From the NCBI GenBank assembly GCA_035557475.1, contig DATMDV010000244.1:1-20987 (forward strand): a stretch of DNA of 20,987 nt, read 5' to 3'. The position numbers and the translations under genes were made by a program. Under the pieces are notes generated by a model that saw only the letters and a list, made by a program, of their open reading frames with translations, ran no database searches and had not been told where the DNA came from. How positions within the stretch are numbered: position 1 is the stretch's first letter; the number at the start of each line of letters is the position of its first letter. Shown piece after piece: positions 1 to 7,038 of the stretch. This DNA comes from JALOLG01 sp035557475 (GTDB lineage: Bacteria; Actinomycetota; Acidimicrobiia; Acidimicrobiales; Ilumatobacteraceae).

Positions 1-694
1 AGCACTCGACGTAGGTGTCAAGGTCGCGCTGCGTGAGCCACGACGGGAGCGCGTCTGGCACCTGGCCCACGCCGTGCGCGATCGCATCGAGGAACCCGGT
101 GCCCTCAGCGGGCAGGAACTCGGTGGGGACACCTCGGTACATCTCGCCTGACGCGGCCCACAACGTCTCGTGCATCGTGCGGCGGATGTCGGCGCCGAGC
201 TCACGTTCGGCCGGCCCGACCTGCTGGAAGTAGAGGATGTAGAAGAACCGGTCGCCCCACATCGCGTTCAGCAACTCCGTCGGTGCGGCCGGCCAGACGG
301 TATACGGCACACTCACGCCGATGACTGCGCGCACCCGGTCGGGGTGCAGCTGCGCCATGTGCCAGGCGACGAGCGCACCCCAGTCGTGGCCGACGATCAC
401 CGCCTCGGCGGCACCGGCGTCGTCGAGGAGCGCGACCAGGTCGGCGGTGAGGTGCTGGGCGCCATAGCTCTCGACGTCGGCCGGAGCGCTCGAGTGGCCG
501 TAGCCGCGCTGGTCGGGCGCGAGCACATGGAACCCGGCGTCGGCGAGTGGCTGCATCTGGTGCCGCCACGAGTAGGCGCACTCTGGGAAGCCGTGGCACA
601 GCACGACGAGCGGATCACCCGGCCGTCCCGACTCCGTGACGTCCAGCTCCACGTCGTCGGCGACGGCGACGCGGCGTCGTCGGATCTCGTTCAT
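1..694 (-). CDS. Alpha/beta hydrolase, epoxide hydrolase-like (C-terminus beyond window edge)
   Basis: The minus strand reads without stops from an ATG at 694 to the left edge, giving 231 residues of an incomplete protein. Visible marks of the soluble epoxide hydrolase branch of the alpha/beta hydrolase fold are the HGFPE oxyanion-hole motif (34-38), the nucleophile elbow VGHDWG with Asp104, and a cap segment with a YILYFQQ stretch near 152-158, where this family carries cap tyrosines. Enzymes of this type open epoxides to diols in the cytoplasm; haloalkane dehalogenases share the Asp nucleophile and are the main alternative. The catalytic Asp/His at the C-terminus lie outside the window. The start codon overlaps the stop of the upstream gene (TCAT at 691-694 reads ATGA on this strand), so translation is probably coupled. 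The substrate cannot be told. Confidence 0.85.
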   Translation of the reverse strand, partial: MNEIRRRRVAVADDVELDVTESGRPGDPLVVLCHGFPECAYSWRHQMQPLADAGFHVLAPDQRGYGHSSAPADVESYGAQHLTADLVALLDDAGAAEAVIVGHDWGALVAWHMAQLHPDRVRAVIGVSVPYTVWPAAPTELLNAMWGDRFFYILYFQQVGPAERELGADIRRTMHETLWAASGEMYRGVPTEFLPAEGTGFLDAIAHGVGQVPDALPSWLTQRDLDTYVEC

Positions 695-1215
695 GCGACC
701 CCCAATGTCGGGAAAGGCTCCTCGACGAACAGGGCATCGAGTGCCTGGCGCTCGTCGTCGGAGAGCTTGTGCGAGGTGGGCGTCACCATGTCGAGGTCGG
801 CCAGCACCACGGTGAGCACTCGGACCGTCGGGGCGTCGAGCAGCGGATCGATCGTCGCCAGCACGGCGCGATACTCGCGAGTGAGCTCCGCCGCCGCGTG
901 GTCGGTGACCGCGAGACGGCCAGAACCCGCCGGCAGCGCGTCGAACACGGCAAGCCCATCGACCAGCGAACCAAGATTCGCACGCGCCTCGGCGACGGCC
1001 GCGTCGAGATCGGCGTCGGGGATCAACGGAAACCGCTCGCGCCAGAGATCGGCGTGCCACGCGTGACGCCGTGACGCTGCGGCGAGCATCGGCTTGGCGT
1101 TCGCGTGCGAGGTGGTCGGGATCCACCGCCCGAATGCCTCGAACAACACCAACTCGACGGCGATCGCCTGCGCCGCGAGATCCGCGAGTTCCCGGATCCC
1201 CGCCGCCCTCGACAT
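691..1215 (-). CDS. Helical protein of unknown function, possibly ferritin-like
   Basis: This gives a 174-residue protein from an ATG at 1215; an in-frame start at 1233 would add six residues. I chose 1215 because a TAGGTT hexamer ends 8 nt before it, consistent with a leaderless mRNA. The product looks almost wholly helical, with long Ala/Leu/Glu-rich stretches. An early helix (VELVLFEAFGRWIPTT) is followed by an aromatic, histidine-rich segment (RRHAWHADLWRERFP). Spaced Glu/His residues in paired helices suggest a ferritin-like four-helix bundle, but I cannot confirm a metal site. There is no signal peptide or membrane segment. It shares an operon with the downstream epoxide hydrolase-like gene (ATGA overlap), so a role in the same unknown process is possible. 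Confidence 0.75.
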   Translation of the reverse strand: MSRAAGIRELADLAAQAIAVELVLFEAFGRWIPTTSHANAKPMLAAASRRHAWHADLWRERFPLIPDADLDAAVAEARANLGSLVDGLAVFDALPAGSGRLAVTDHAAAELTREYRAVLATIDPLLDAPTVRVLTVVLADLDMVTPTSHKLSDDERQALDALFVEEPFPTLGVA

Positions 1216-1223
1216 GGGCCGTG

Positions 1224-1229
1224 AACCTA
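1224..1229 (-). promoter_or_regulatory. Putative -10 box, leaderless promoter
   Basis: The hexamer TAGGTT (minus strand) ends 8 nt before the ATG at 1215. There is no convincing Shine-Dalgarno for that start, so transcription may begin at or next to the start codon. I see no clear -35 element. Confidence 0.45.
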
Positions 1230-1233
1230 GCAA

Positions 1234-1294
1234 CCCCGATTTGTGTCACCGATACCGGCGACCCTCGCCGGTTGCGGTGGCACAAACAGGGGGG
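1234..1294 (-). terminator. Large imperfect hairpin after the ABC1 kinase gene
   Basis: The arms pair outer CCCC with GGGG, then TTTGTG with CACAAA, a one-base mismatch, CACCG with CGGTG, and an inner perfect 7-bp stem CCGGCGA/TCGCCGG around a 3-nt loop. It begins 7 nt after the ABC1 kinase stop (1302) and ends just before the -10 box of the next minus-strand gene. That position suits a terminator, although no strong T-run follows it. Confidence 0.6.
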
Positions 1295-1301
1295 ATTGGG
1301 A

Positions 1302-2792
1302 TCAGGCGCGCTGGCGGTCGGCGCGCCAGGCGGCTTCGGCGGCGCCCAGTTCGGTCGCTGGCTCACCATCGGCGATGTACTCGAGCAGCATCGCCCGCCA
1401 CGGTGCGCGCGCCTCGAGCTTGCCGAGGATCGCGCTGACGCCCCACACGACGCGATCGAGGATCACGAAGCTCGGTGGCATGTTGAGCTGCTCGATGACC
1501 TGCGCGTGCGGGCCCTGGATGTCGAAGATCACACTGAGCGTGTCGCGCATCCACTCGCGGCTGAACGTGAACTCGTCGGTGAGATACGGCACGTACGGAC
1601 TGCTCACGTAGCTGAACACGTGGGCGGGATCGAGGCCGTGGCCACGGCGCAGGAAGCCGGCCGTCTCCATCGCCGCGACCAGTTGGTCGGGGTCGCGGTT
1701 GACGACGATCGCGTCGAGCGTCGGGCTCAACGACTCCCACTCGCCGGGAGTCCAGCGCTTCACGAGGCCATAGTCGAGGAACGTGATGCTGCCGTCGTGG
1801 TGGAACTTGTAGTTGCCGGGGTGGGGGTCGCCGTTGAACATCCCGCACCGCAGCACGGCGTGTTGGGCGAACCGCCACAGGACCTCGGCGGCGCGCTGCT
1901 TCGTCGCGTACGACTCCGTGATGCGGAACTGCTCGAACGACATGCCGTCGACCCACTCGGTGGTGAGCAGACGTTTGGTCGACAGCTCGGGGACGAGGCG
2001 AGGCACGCGAACCCACGGGTGGCCGGCGTACAACTCGGCGAACTCGAGGACGTTGCGCGCCTCGAGCTCGTAGTCGAGCTCCTCGCGCATGCGCGCCCGT
2101 AGCTCGTCGACGAACGCCTTGGCGTCGAGGCCCTTCAGCATCATCGCCGAGAACATCGCGTACATCATCTCGGCGGCGTCGAGGTCGGACTCGATCGCCG
2201 CGCCGACACCGGGGTACTGCACCTTGACGGCGACGTCGAGACCGCCCGGCGTGATCGCGCGATGGACCTGGCCGATGCTCGCCGCGGCGACCGGGAGGTC
2301 GGTCCAGTCGAGGAAGACCCGCTCGGGTGGGCTGCCGAGCTCGGACGTCACGACACCGGCCGCGAGCGATGGTGCCATCGGCGCGGCGTCGGCCTGCAGC
2401 GTGGCGAGGGCCGCCTGGGCCTCCTCGGGCAACGCCTCGAAGATGAAGCTGACCAACTGGCCGGCCTTCATCAGCACGCCCTTCATCTCGCCCAGCTCCT
2501 TGGCGACATCCTCGGCGGTGCGGATCGCGAACTGCTCGTCGAGCTGGGCCCGGCGCTCGGCCGGGGTGCCCAGGCCGCGCGCCCGGCTCACGGCGAAGCG
2601 GGCCGTGTTGCGGGCCGACAGCCTCCACACCCGGGCGGAACGACTGAAGCGGCTCGTGAGTGGCGACCGGGAGGCCACGTCGCGCGCCTTGGCGAGGGCC
2701 GCCAGCCCGGCCGCCACGGCGACGATCGACGCCACTGAAACGAACTGGAACTTCTTCACCGCCGACTCACCGTGTCGTCTCCAGATCGTCAC
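1302..2792 (-). CDS. ABC1/AarF/UbiB-family atypical protein kinase
   Basis: The 496-residue protein has the UbiB signature in order: KxGQ motif at 109-112 (MKAGQ), Ala-rich loop AAASIGQVHRA at 169-179 in place of a glycine-rich loop, ATP-site Lys190 in VAVKVQYPG, catalytic-loop motif GDPHPGN at 321-327, and the metal-binding LDYG at 339-342. Members of the family support ubiquinone or other isoprenoid lipid metabolism as ATPase-like kinases; the partner here is unknown, and many actinobacteria use menaquinone instead. A hydrophobic stretch near 17-34 may tether it to the membrane. The GTG start at 2792 overlaps the TGA of the upstream small gene (GTGA). An alternative GTG at 2759 (VKKFQF) has a GGTGAG sequence 6 nt upstream and cannot be excluded. 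A hairpin follows the stop. Confidence 0.9.
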   Translation of the reverse strand: MTIWRRHGESAVKKFQFVSVASIVAVAAGLAALAKARDVASRSPLTSRFSRSARVWRLSARNTARFAVSRARGLGTPAERRAQLDEQFAIRTAEDVAKELGEMKGVLMKAGQLVSFIFEALPEEAQAALATLQADAAPMAPSLAAGVVTSELGSPPERVFLDWTDLPVAAASIGQVHRAITPGGLDVAVKVQYPGVGAAIESDLDAAEMMYAMFSAMMLKGLDAKAFVDELRARMREELDYELEARNVLEFAELYAGHPWVRVPRLVPELSTKRLLTTEWVDGMSFEQFRITESYATKQRAAEVLWRFAQHAVLRCGMFNGDPHPGNYKFHHDGSITFLDYGLVKRWTPGEWESLSPTLDAIVVNRDPDQLVAAMETAGFLRRGHGLDPAHVFSYVSSPYVPYLTDEFTFSREWMRDTLSVIFDIQGPHAQVIEQLNMPPSFVILDRVVWGVSAILGKLEARAPWRAMLLEYIADGEPATELGAAEAAWRADRQRA

Positions 2793-3010
2793 CGGGCGCG
2801 ACGGGCGATGGGGTCACGCTCGAGGATCTCGTCGGGGATCGGGCGGCCGTCGATCTCGTCGGTCCAGTACGTGCCCTCGTCGAGGCGTTCCAACGCGACC
2901 TCGACTCCGTGCATGTCGCGCTCGACTGCGTCGAGATCGAGCTCCACGAGCTCGACGGCCGCGACGAGATGGTCGGGCGTTGGATCGGCGGGGGCGACAG
3001 AGCTGTCCAC
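2789..3010 (-). CDS. Small DksA/TraR-like protein lacking zinc-finger cysteines
   Basis: This is a 73-residue protein from a GTG at 3010. The N-terminal half is a predicted amphipathic helix (LVELDLDAVERDMHGVEVAL), followed by ERLDEGTYWTDEIDGRPIPDEILERDP. The pattern 'ALERLDxGTYxxxExxGRPIPxERL' is the hallmark of the C-terminal part of DksA/TraR proteins, which bind the RNA polymerase secondary channel. Here the positions of the first zinc CxxC pair are Thr and Asp, and the chain ends before the second pair. It therefore cannot bind zinc in the usual way and may be a structural relative only. Its stop overlaps the GTG of the ABC1 kinase gene, indicating an operon. A TAGCGT hexamer ends 8 nt before the start. 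A start further upstream in the same frame would run into the divergent permease gene and looks false. Confidence 0.7.
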   Translation of the reverse strand: MDSSVAPADPTPDHLVAAVELVELDLDAVERDMHGVEVALERLDEGTYWTDEIDGRPIPDEILERDPIARRAR

Positions 3011-3018
3011 GCACGTCG

Positions 3019-3024
3019 ACGCTA
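3019..3024 (-). promoter_or_regulatory. Putative -10 box for the DksA-like/ABC1 kinase operon
   Basis: TAGCGT on the minus strand ends 8 nt before the GTG at 3010. It lies in the 109-bp divergent intergenic region shared with the sugar-transporter operon and fits a leaderless start. Confidence 0.45.
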
Positions 3025-3106
3025 CTGCGCCGCGGCCCCGACGGTCGGCCTTGGCGGCACTCCGACTGCCCGGCCGAGCAGCGGCGTTCGGTGGCGTGCC
3101 GTCACC

Positions 3107-3112
3107 TAAGGT
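3107..3112 (+). promoter_or_regulatory. Putative -10 box for the sugar ABC operon
   Basis: TAAGGT ends exactly 7 nt before the GTG at 3120. The AAGG inside it could instead serve as a weak Shine-Dalgarno 8 nt from the start, so the two readings compete. Confidence 0.45.
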
Positions 3113-3119
3113 TCGTCGC

Positions 3120-4040
3120 GTGACGTCGACCGCCCAGCGGCGCCAGCGGAGGCGCAACCTGCCGGTCGCCCTCGCGATGCTCGCCCCGTCGCTCGTCATC
3201 CTCGGCACGTTCGTGCTGTACCCGCTCGGCAAGGCGATCTGGCTCGGCCACCAGCGCTGCGACGTCCAGGGCGACAACTGCCGTTCGAACGGTTGGGACC
3301 AGTACTGGGACGCGTTCCGCAGCGAGGAGTTCCAGAACGCACTGCTCGTTACCGTCAAGTTCGCGCTGATCACGGTGCCGCTCGGCCTCGTGCTCGGTGT
3401 CGGACTGGCGGTGCTCGCCGACAAGTGGCTGCGCGGGGTCGGCATCTTCCGCGCTGTGTTCTCGTCGACGATCGCCACATCGGTCGCCGTCACCAGCCTG
3501 ATGTGGCTGTTCCTGCTCCAGCCCGAGATCGGCGCCCTGTCGAACGTCGGATGGATCAGCGACGTGTTCCCGGTGATCAAGTCGCCGGGGCTCCTGCGCG
3601 ATCCAGGGACGGCGTTGACGTCGATCGCACTGTCGAGCGTGTGGGGGAGCCTCGGCTTCACGTTCATCCTCGTGACCGCGTCGCTGCAGGGCATCCCCCG
3701 AGACCTGCACGAAGCGGCAGCGATCGACGGCGCCGGCGGTACGCGCCGGTTCTGGTCGGTGACGTTCCCGTTGCTCGGTCCGACGCTGCTGTTCGTCGTG
3801 ATCGTGCTCACGACCCGCGCGTTCCAGGCCTACGGCGAGGTCGACCTACTCACCGGCGGTGGACCGCGGCCACAGGACTCGACGACCACGATCACCTACC
3901 TGACCTACGGCCAGGAGTCGGTCATCATCAACAACGACGGGCTGCAAGCGACGGTGGCCGTGCTGTTGTTCGTCGTGTTGCTGGCGTTGTCGCTGCTGCA
4001 GCTGCGCGGGATCGGGAAGCGGGTGCACTATGGCAACTGA
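3120..4040 (+). CDS. Sugar ABC transporter permease, MalF/UgpA type
   Basis: The 306-residue inner-membrane permease starts at a GTG (3120); longer in-frame readings upstream would invade the divergent gene. Six hydrophobic segments lie near 15-38, 76-100, 110-132, 166-188, 221-240 and 276-296. The cytoplasmic EAA loop, which docks the ATPase, is clear at 198-218 (EAAAIDGAGGTRRFWSVTFPLL). The first external loop holds two cysteines (47 and 54) that could form a disulfide. This is a CUT1 (carbohydrate uptake 1) permease that pairs with the next gene. The two genes overlap by 11 bp, and the lipoprotein binding protein follows directly. The substrate is probably an oligosaccharide, polyol or glycerol-3-phosphate-like compound, but the sequence does not decide it. 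Confidence 0.92.
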   Translation: MTSTAQRRQRRRNLPVALAMLAPSLVILGTFVLYPLGKAIWLGHQRCDVQGDNCRSNGWDQYWDAFRSEEFQNALLVTVKFALITVPLGLVLGVGLAVLADKWLRGVGIFRAVFSSTIATSVAVTSLMWLFLLQPEIGALSNVGWISDVFPVIKSPGLLRDPGTALTSIALSSVWGSLGFTFILVTASLQGIPRDLHEAAAIDGAGGTRRFWSVTFPLLGPTLLFVVIVLTTRAFQAYGEVDLLTGGGPRPQDSTTTITYLTYGQESVIINNDGLQATVAVLLFVVLLALSLLQLRGIGKRVHYGN

Positions 4041-4872
4041 GAACATCAACTTCGAGTCGCCGCGCGGCTGGCGCCTGGCCGGCCGCTACATGCTCCTCGC
4101 GGTCGTGACGGCGGTCGTGTTGTTCCCCGTGTACACGACGGTGATCGCGGCCCTCAAGCCCGGCGACAAGGTGCTCCAGAACCCGCTCGTGCCCGACGCG
4201 TTCACGCTCGACGGCTTCAGCGACGCGTGGACGGCGGGCCATCTCGACCGGTATCTGCTCAACTCGTTCGTGGTCGCCACCGTGATCACGATCGTCCAAC
4301 TGTTGACGTCGGTGTTGTCGGCCTACGCGTTCGCGATGCTCGACTTCCCCGGACGCGGCGCGTTGTTCGTCGTGTTCCTCGCCACACTTCTGGTGCCGTT
4401 CGAGGCGACGCTCGTCGTCAACCGCCGCACCGTCGACTCGCTCGGCTGGTTGAACTCGTACCAGGGCCTGGCGGTGCCGTTCCTGGCGACTGCCTTCGGC
4501 ACGTTCCTGATGCGCCAGGTGTTCCTCGGCATGCCGCTCGACCTCCGCGACGCCGCCGCGATCGACGGCGTCGGTCACCTCGGCTTCCTCCGTCACGTCG
4601 GCATCCCGCTCGTGCGGCCGACACTCGGCGCACTCGCGCTGTTCAGCTTCCTGGGGAGCTGGAACCAGTACCTGTGGCCGAACCTGATCACCACCGAGGA
4701 CGACATGAACACCGTGCAGAGCGGACTTCGCCTGCTGCGCTCGTCCGCCCTCGACGAGCCGAACCTGCTGATGGCAGCGACGATCATCGCCGCCATCCCG
4801 ATCGTGGTGGTGCTGCTCCTGTTCCAGCGTCAACTCGTGCGCGGCCTCACGGCGGGGGCGGTCAAAGGATGA
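4030..4872 (+). CDS. Sugar ABC transporter permease, MalG/UgpE type
   Basis: This 280-residue protein is the second permease of the CUT1 importer. It begins with ATG at 4030, inside the end of the previous gene. Hydrophobic segments lie near 20-41, 78-103, 110-130, 146-166, 199-217 and 247-266. The EAA loop reads DAAAIDGVGHLGFLRHVGIPLVRP (174-197), so the usual first Glu is Asp174, a conservative change. The NQYLWP segment (212-217) is typical of MalG-type proteins. Its stop overlaps the start of the binding-protein gene (ATGA at 4869-4872), indicating translational coupling. It would form a heterodimer with the upstream permease. Confidence 0.92.
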   Translation: MATENINFESPRGWRLAGRYMLLAVVTAVVLFPVYTTVIAALKPGDKVLQNPLVPDAFTLDGFSDAWTAGHLDRYLLNSFVVATVITIVQLLTSVLSAYAFAMLDFPGRGALFVVFLATLLVPFEATLVVNRRTVDSLGWLNSYQGLAVPFLATAFGTFLMRQVFLGMPLDLRDAAAIDGVGHLGFLRHVGIPLVRPTLGALALFSFLGSWNQYLWPNLITTEDDMNTVQSGLRLLRSSALDEPNLLMAATIIAAIPIVVVLLLFQRQLVRGLTAGAVKG

Positions 4873-6437
4873 GGCGCGCGTCGATGCTGGCGCTCGTCGC
4901 GGCCGGCCTGCTCGCGGCGGCATGTGGCAACGGCGAGACGATCCTCAACGCCGGCAACGAACCGGCCACCACGCTGCCGGTCGAAGCGCCGGCGACGTTG
5001 CCACCCGTCGACACCCTGGCTCCGGGCGACACGCTCGCACCCGGCGAGACCGTCCCGCCCGACGACACCCGGCCACCTTCGACGACGCTCCCACCGCCGA
5101 CGACGACCACGATCCCGTTGGCGGACCTCGCCGAGTGTCCGGTCGACGCGCTCGACGAAGGCTCGGGAACGGTGGAGCTGACGCTCTGGCACGGGCTCAA
5201 CGCCGAGAGCGAGACGGCGCTCACCAAGCTCACCGACGCGTACAACGCGTCGCAGTCGGAGGTGCGCGTCGAGCTCCAGAACCAGGGCAACTACTCCCAG
5301 ACGATCGACAAGTACGTGCAGTCGAGCCAAGGCAGCCGTCCCGACGTCGTGATCTTCCCGGAGTACGTCGTGCAGCAGACGGCCGACTCCGACTCGGTGA
5401 TCCCGGTCGCGGCGTGCGTGGAAGAGTCGGGCTACGACACCAGCACGTTCCAGCCCTCGACGCTGACCGCGTACTCGACCGCCGGCGTGCAATGGGGCAT
5501 GCCGCTCGGCGTCAGCAATCCGGTCCTCTACTACAACAAGTTGGTCTTCGAGGCCGCCGGCCTCGACCCCGAAATTCCGCCGCGGTCGCTGGACGAGGTC
5601 CGGCAGTTCTCGCAGCAGATCGTCGACTCCGGCGCCGCCTCGTACGGGATCGCCGTCGACAGTGGCACCGATTCCGGTGGGGGCTGGTTCCTCGAGCAAT
5701 GGCTCGCCAACGAGGGCGAGCTCTACGCCGACAACGGCAACGGCCGTCTCGCGCCGGCCACGCGCGTGCTCTACGACCAACCGCCCGGTGTCGAGTTGCT
5801 GACCTACGTGCAGCAGCTGATCACCGACGGCCTGGCGTTCAATGTCGGCGACAACGCCGGCGGCACCGACACGTTCTTCAAGCTCGCCGACGAGTCGGCG
5901 CCGGCCGCGATGACGATCGGGACGTCGGCGGCGCTCGGAACGGTGATCGCGGCGCTCGGCGGCGGGCTGATCCCGGGGCTGACCGTCGACGACATCGGCG
6001 TTGGGGCGATGCCAGGACCCGGTCCCACGCCCACCGCACTGGTCGGCGGCAACGCGCTCTTCATCGTGAAGGACAAGGGAGACGAGAAGGCGGCCGCGGC
6101 GTGGGACTACATCACCTATGCCGTGAGCCCGGAGGCACAGTCGCAATACGTGACCGACACCGGTTACGCCCCGGTGCGTGCCGACGCCCTCGACGTGGAA
6201 CCGGCGTTGTCGAAGTACGCGAGCGATCCTCGCTTCCGGGTCGCCTACGACCAACTGATCGCGTCGCCCGACGACCCAGCCCTGCAGGGGCCGATCCTCG
6301 GTCCGCAGCGCGAGGTCCGCGGCGTCACGGCACGCGCGGTGGCCGAGATCTTCAACGGCGGCGACGTGCAAGCGGCCCTGTCGGCCGCCGCCACACAGGC
6401 CAACCTGCTGATCGCCGACTACGCCGCCCGCAACTGA
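4869..6437 (+). CDS. Extracellular sugar-binding lipoprotein of the ABC importer
   Basis: This 522-residue family 1 solute-binding protein (UgpB/MalE-like) starts with a charged n-region (MRRAS), a short hydrophobic core and a lipobox LAAAC with Cys19, so it should be lipid-anchored outside the cell. After the anchor comes a low-complexity Pro/Thr/Glu tether (about 31-84) that includes the tandem TLAPGDTLAPGET. The binding domain begins near 101 (TVELTLWHGLNAESE). Further family traits are GVSNPVLYYNK and the late VSPEAQSQYVTDTGYAPV segment. ATG 4869 overlaps the preceding stop. ATG 4884 has a GAGG at good spacing but would remove the positively charged n-region. No ATPase gene follows, so one must be supplied from elsewhere. 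Confidence 0.92.
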   Translation: MRRASMLALVAAGLLAAACGNGETILNAGNEPATTLPVEAPATLPPVDTLAPGDTLAPGETVPPDDTRPPSTTLPPPTTTTIPLADLAECPVDALDEGSGTVELTLWHGLNAESETALTKLTDAYNASQSEVRVELQNQGNYSQTIDKYVQSSQGSRPDVVIFPEYVVQQTADSDSVIPVAACVEESGYDTSTFQPSTLTAYSTAGVQWGMPLGVSNPVLYYNKLVFEAAGLDPEIPPRSLDEVRQFSQQIVDSGAASYGIAVDSGTDSGGGWFLEQWLANEGELYADNGNGRLAPATRVLYDQPPGVELLTYVQQLITDGLAFNVGDNAGGTDTFFKLADESAPAAMTIGTSAALGTVIAALGGGLIPGLTVDDIGVGAMPGPGPTPTALVGGNALFIVKDKGDEKAAAAWDYITYAVSPEAQSQYVTDTGYAPVRADALDVEPALSKYASDPRFRVAYDQLIASPDDPALQGPILGPQREVRGVTARAVAEIFNGGDVQAALSAAATQANLLIADYAARN

Positions 6438-6458
6438 GAGGGGTGGGAGGGCGGCCGG

Positions 6459-6464
6459 TAGGGT
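6459..6464 (+). promoter_or_regulatory. Putative -10 box for the cyclophilin gene, within an inverted repeat
   Basis: TAGGGT ends 8 nt before the ATG at 6473. It is flanked by GGCCGG (6453-6458) and CCGGCC (6467-6472), which could pair across it. This suggests transcription separate from the sugar operon that ends at 6437. Confidence 0.4.
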
Positions 6465-6472
6465 GGCCGGCC

Positions 6473-7030
6473 ATGCCCACCCCGTTCCCGCCGTTCGATG
6501 GTTCCGCGCCCCAGCGCCAAGAGTTCTCCGAGCCCCCCGAGATGGGGATCGATCCCGACAAGCGCTACACGGCGACGATGAGCACATCGTTGGGCGATCT
6601 CGTGATCGCGCTCGACGCGGTGAAGGCCCCGAAGACCGTCAACAACTTCGTGTTCCTCGCCCTCAACCACTACTACGACGGGGTGATCTTCCACCGCATC
6701 ATCAACGGCTTCATGTGCCAGGGCGGCGATCCGACCGGCACCGGCCGAGGCGGACCCGGATACCGGTTCGCCGACGAGTTGCCGAAGTCCGGCCAGTACG
6801 AGATCGGGTCGGTGGCGATGGCGAACGCCGGTCCCGACACGAACGGCAGCCAGTTCTTCCTCATCTCCGGCAAGTCGGGTGTCCAGCTCCCGCCGCAGTA
6901 CTCGTTGTTCGGCAAGGTCGTGAAGGGCCTCGAGATCGTCGATGAGATGCAACGCGTGCCGACGGGCGGCGGCGATCGGCCGAAGACCGATGTCGTCATC
7001 AACTCGGTCACGATCGCAGTGGCCGACTGA
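6473..7030 (+). CDS. Peptidyl-prolyl cis-trans isomerase, cyclophilin type
   Basis: The 185-residue cytoplasmic cyclophilin has no signal peptide. Core active-site residues are present: the catalytic Arg in VIFHR (Arg75), FMCQGGD (80-86), SVAMANAGPDTNGSQFF (113-129) and the SLFG segment (144-147). It speeds proline isomerisation during protein folding. About 30 residues at the N-terminus (Pro-rich MPTPFPPFDG..., ending at DPDKRY) precede the cyclophilin fold, as in several actinobacterial relatives. ATG 6473 is preferred over earlier in-frame codons because those lie within the binding-protein gene. The glycosylase gene begins 8 nt after the stop, so the two are probably cotranscribed. Confidence 0.93.
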   Translation: MPTPFPPFDGSAPQRQEFSEPPEMGIDPDKRYTATMSTSLGDLVIALDAVKAPKTVNNFVFLALNHYYDGVIFHRIINGFMCQGGDPTGTGRGGPGYRFADELPKSGQYEIGSVAMANAGPDTNGSQFFLISGKSGVQLPPQYSLFGKVVKGLEIVDEMQRVPTGGGDRPKTDVVINSVTIAVAD

Positions 7031-7038
7031 CCGTCGGC

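Noticed and set aside
2772..3119. Extended N-terminus of the first permease (in-frame from 2772)
   Set aside because: The extra residues are Ser/Arg-rich without homology, cross the divergent DksA-like gene, and GTG 3120 lies 7 nt after a -10-like box.
3011..3811. Long upstream extension of the DksA-like frame on the minus strand
   Set aside because: It runs antisense through the permease gene; only the last 73 codons look like a real protein.
5011..5110. Short tandem repeats in the binding-protein gene (TLAPGDTLAPGET)
   Set aside because: They are in frame and form a Pro/Thr tether after the lipobox, so they are not CRISPR or a DNA-level repeat array.
4830..6587. A 585-codon open frame on the minus strand across the binding-protein gene
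   Set aside because: It is antisense to a well-supported lipoprotein gene, Arg/Gly/Val-rich with no recognisable domain; a GC-rich codon-position shadow.
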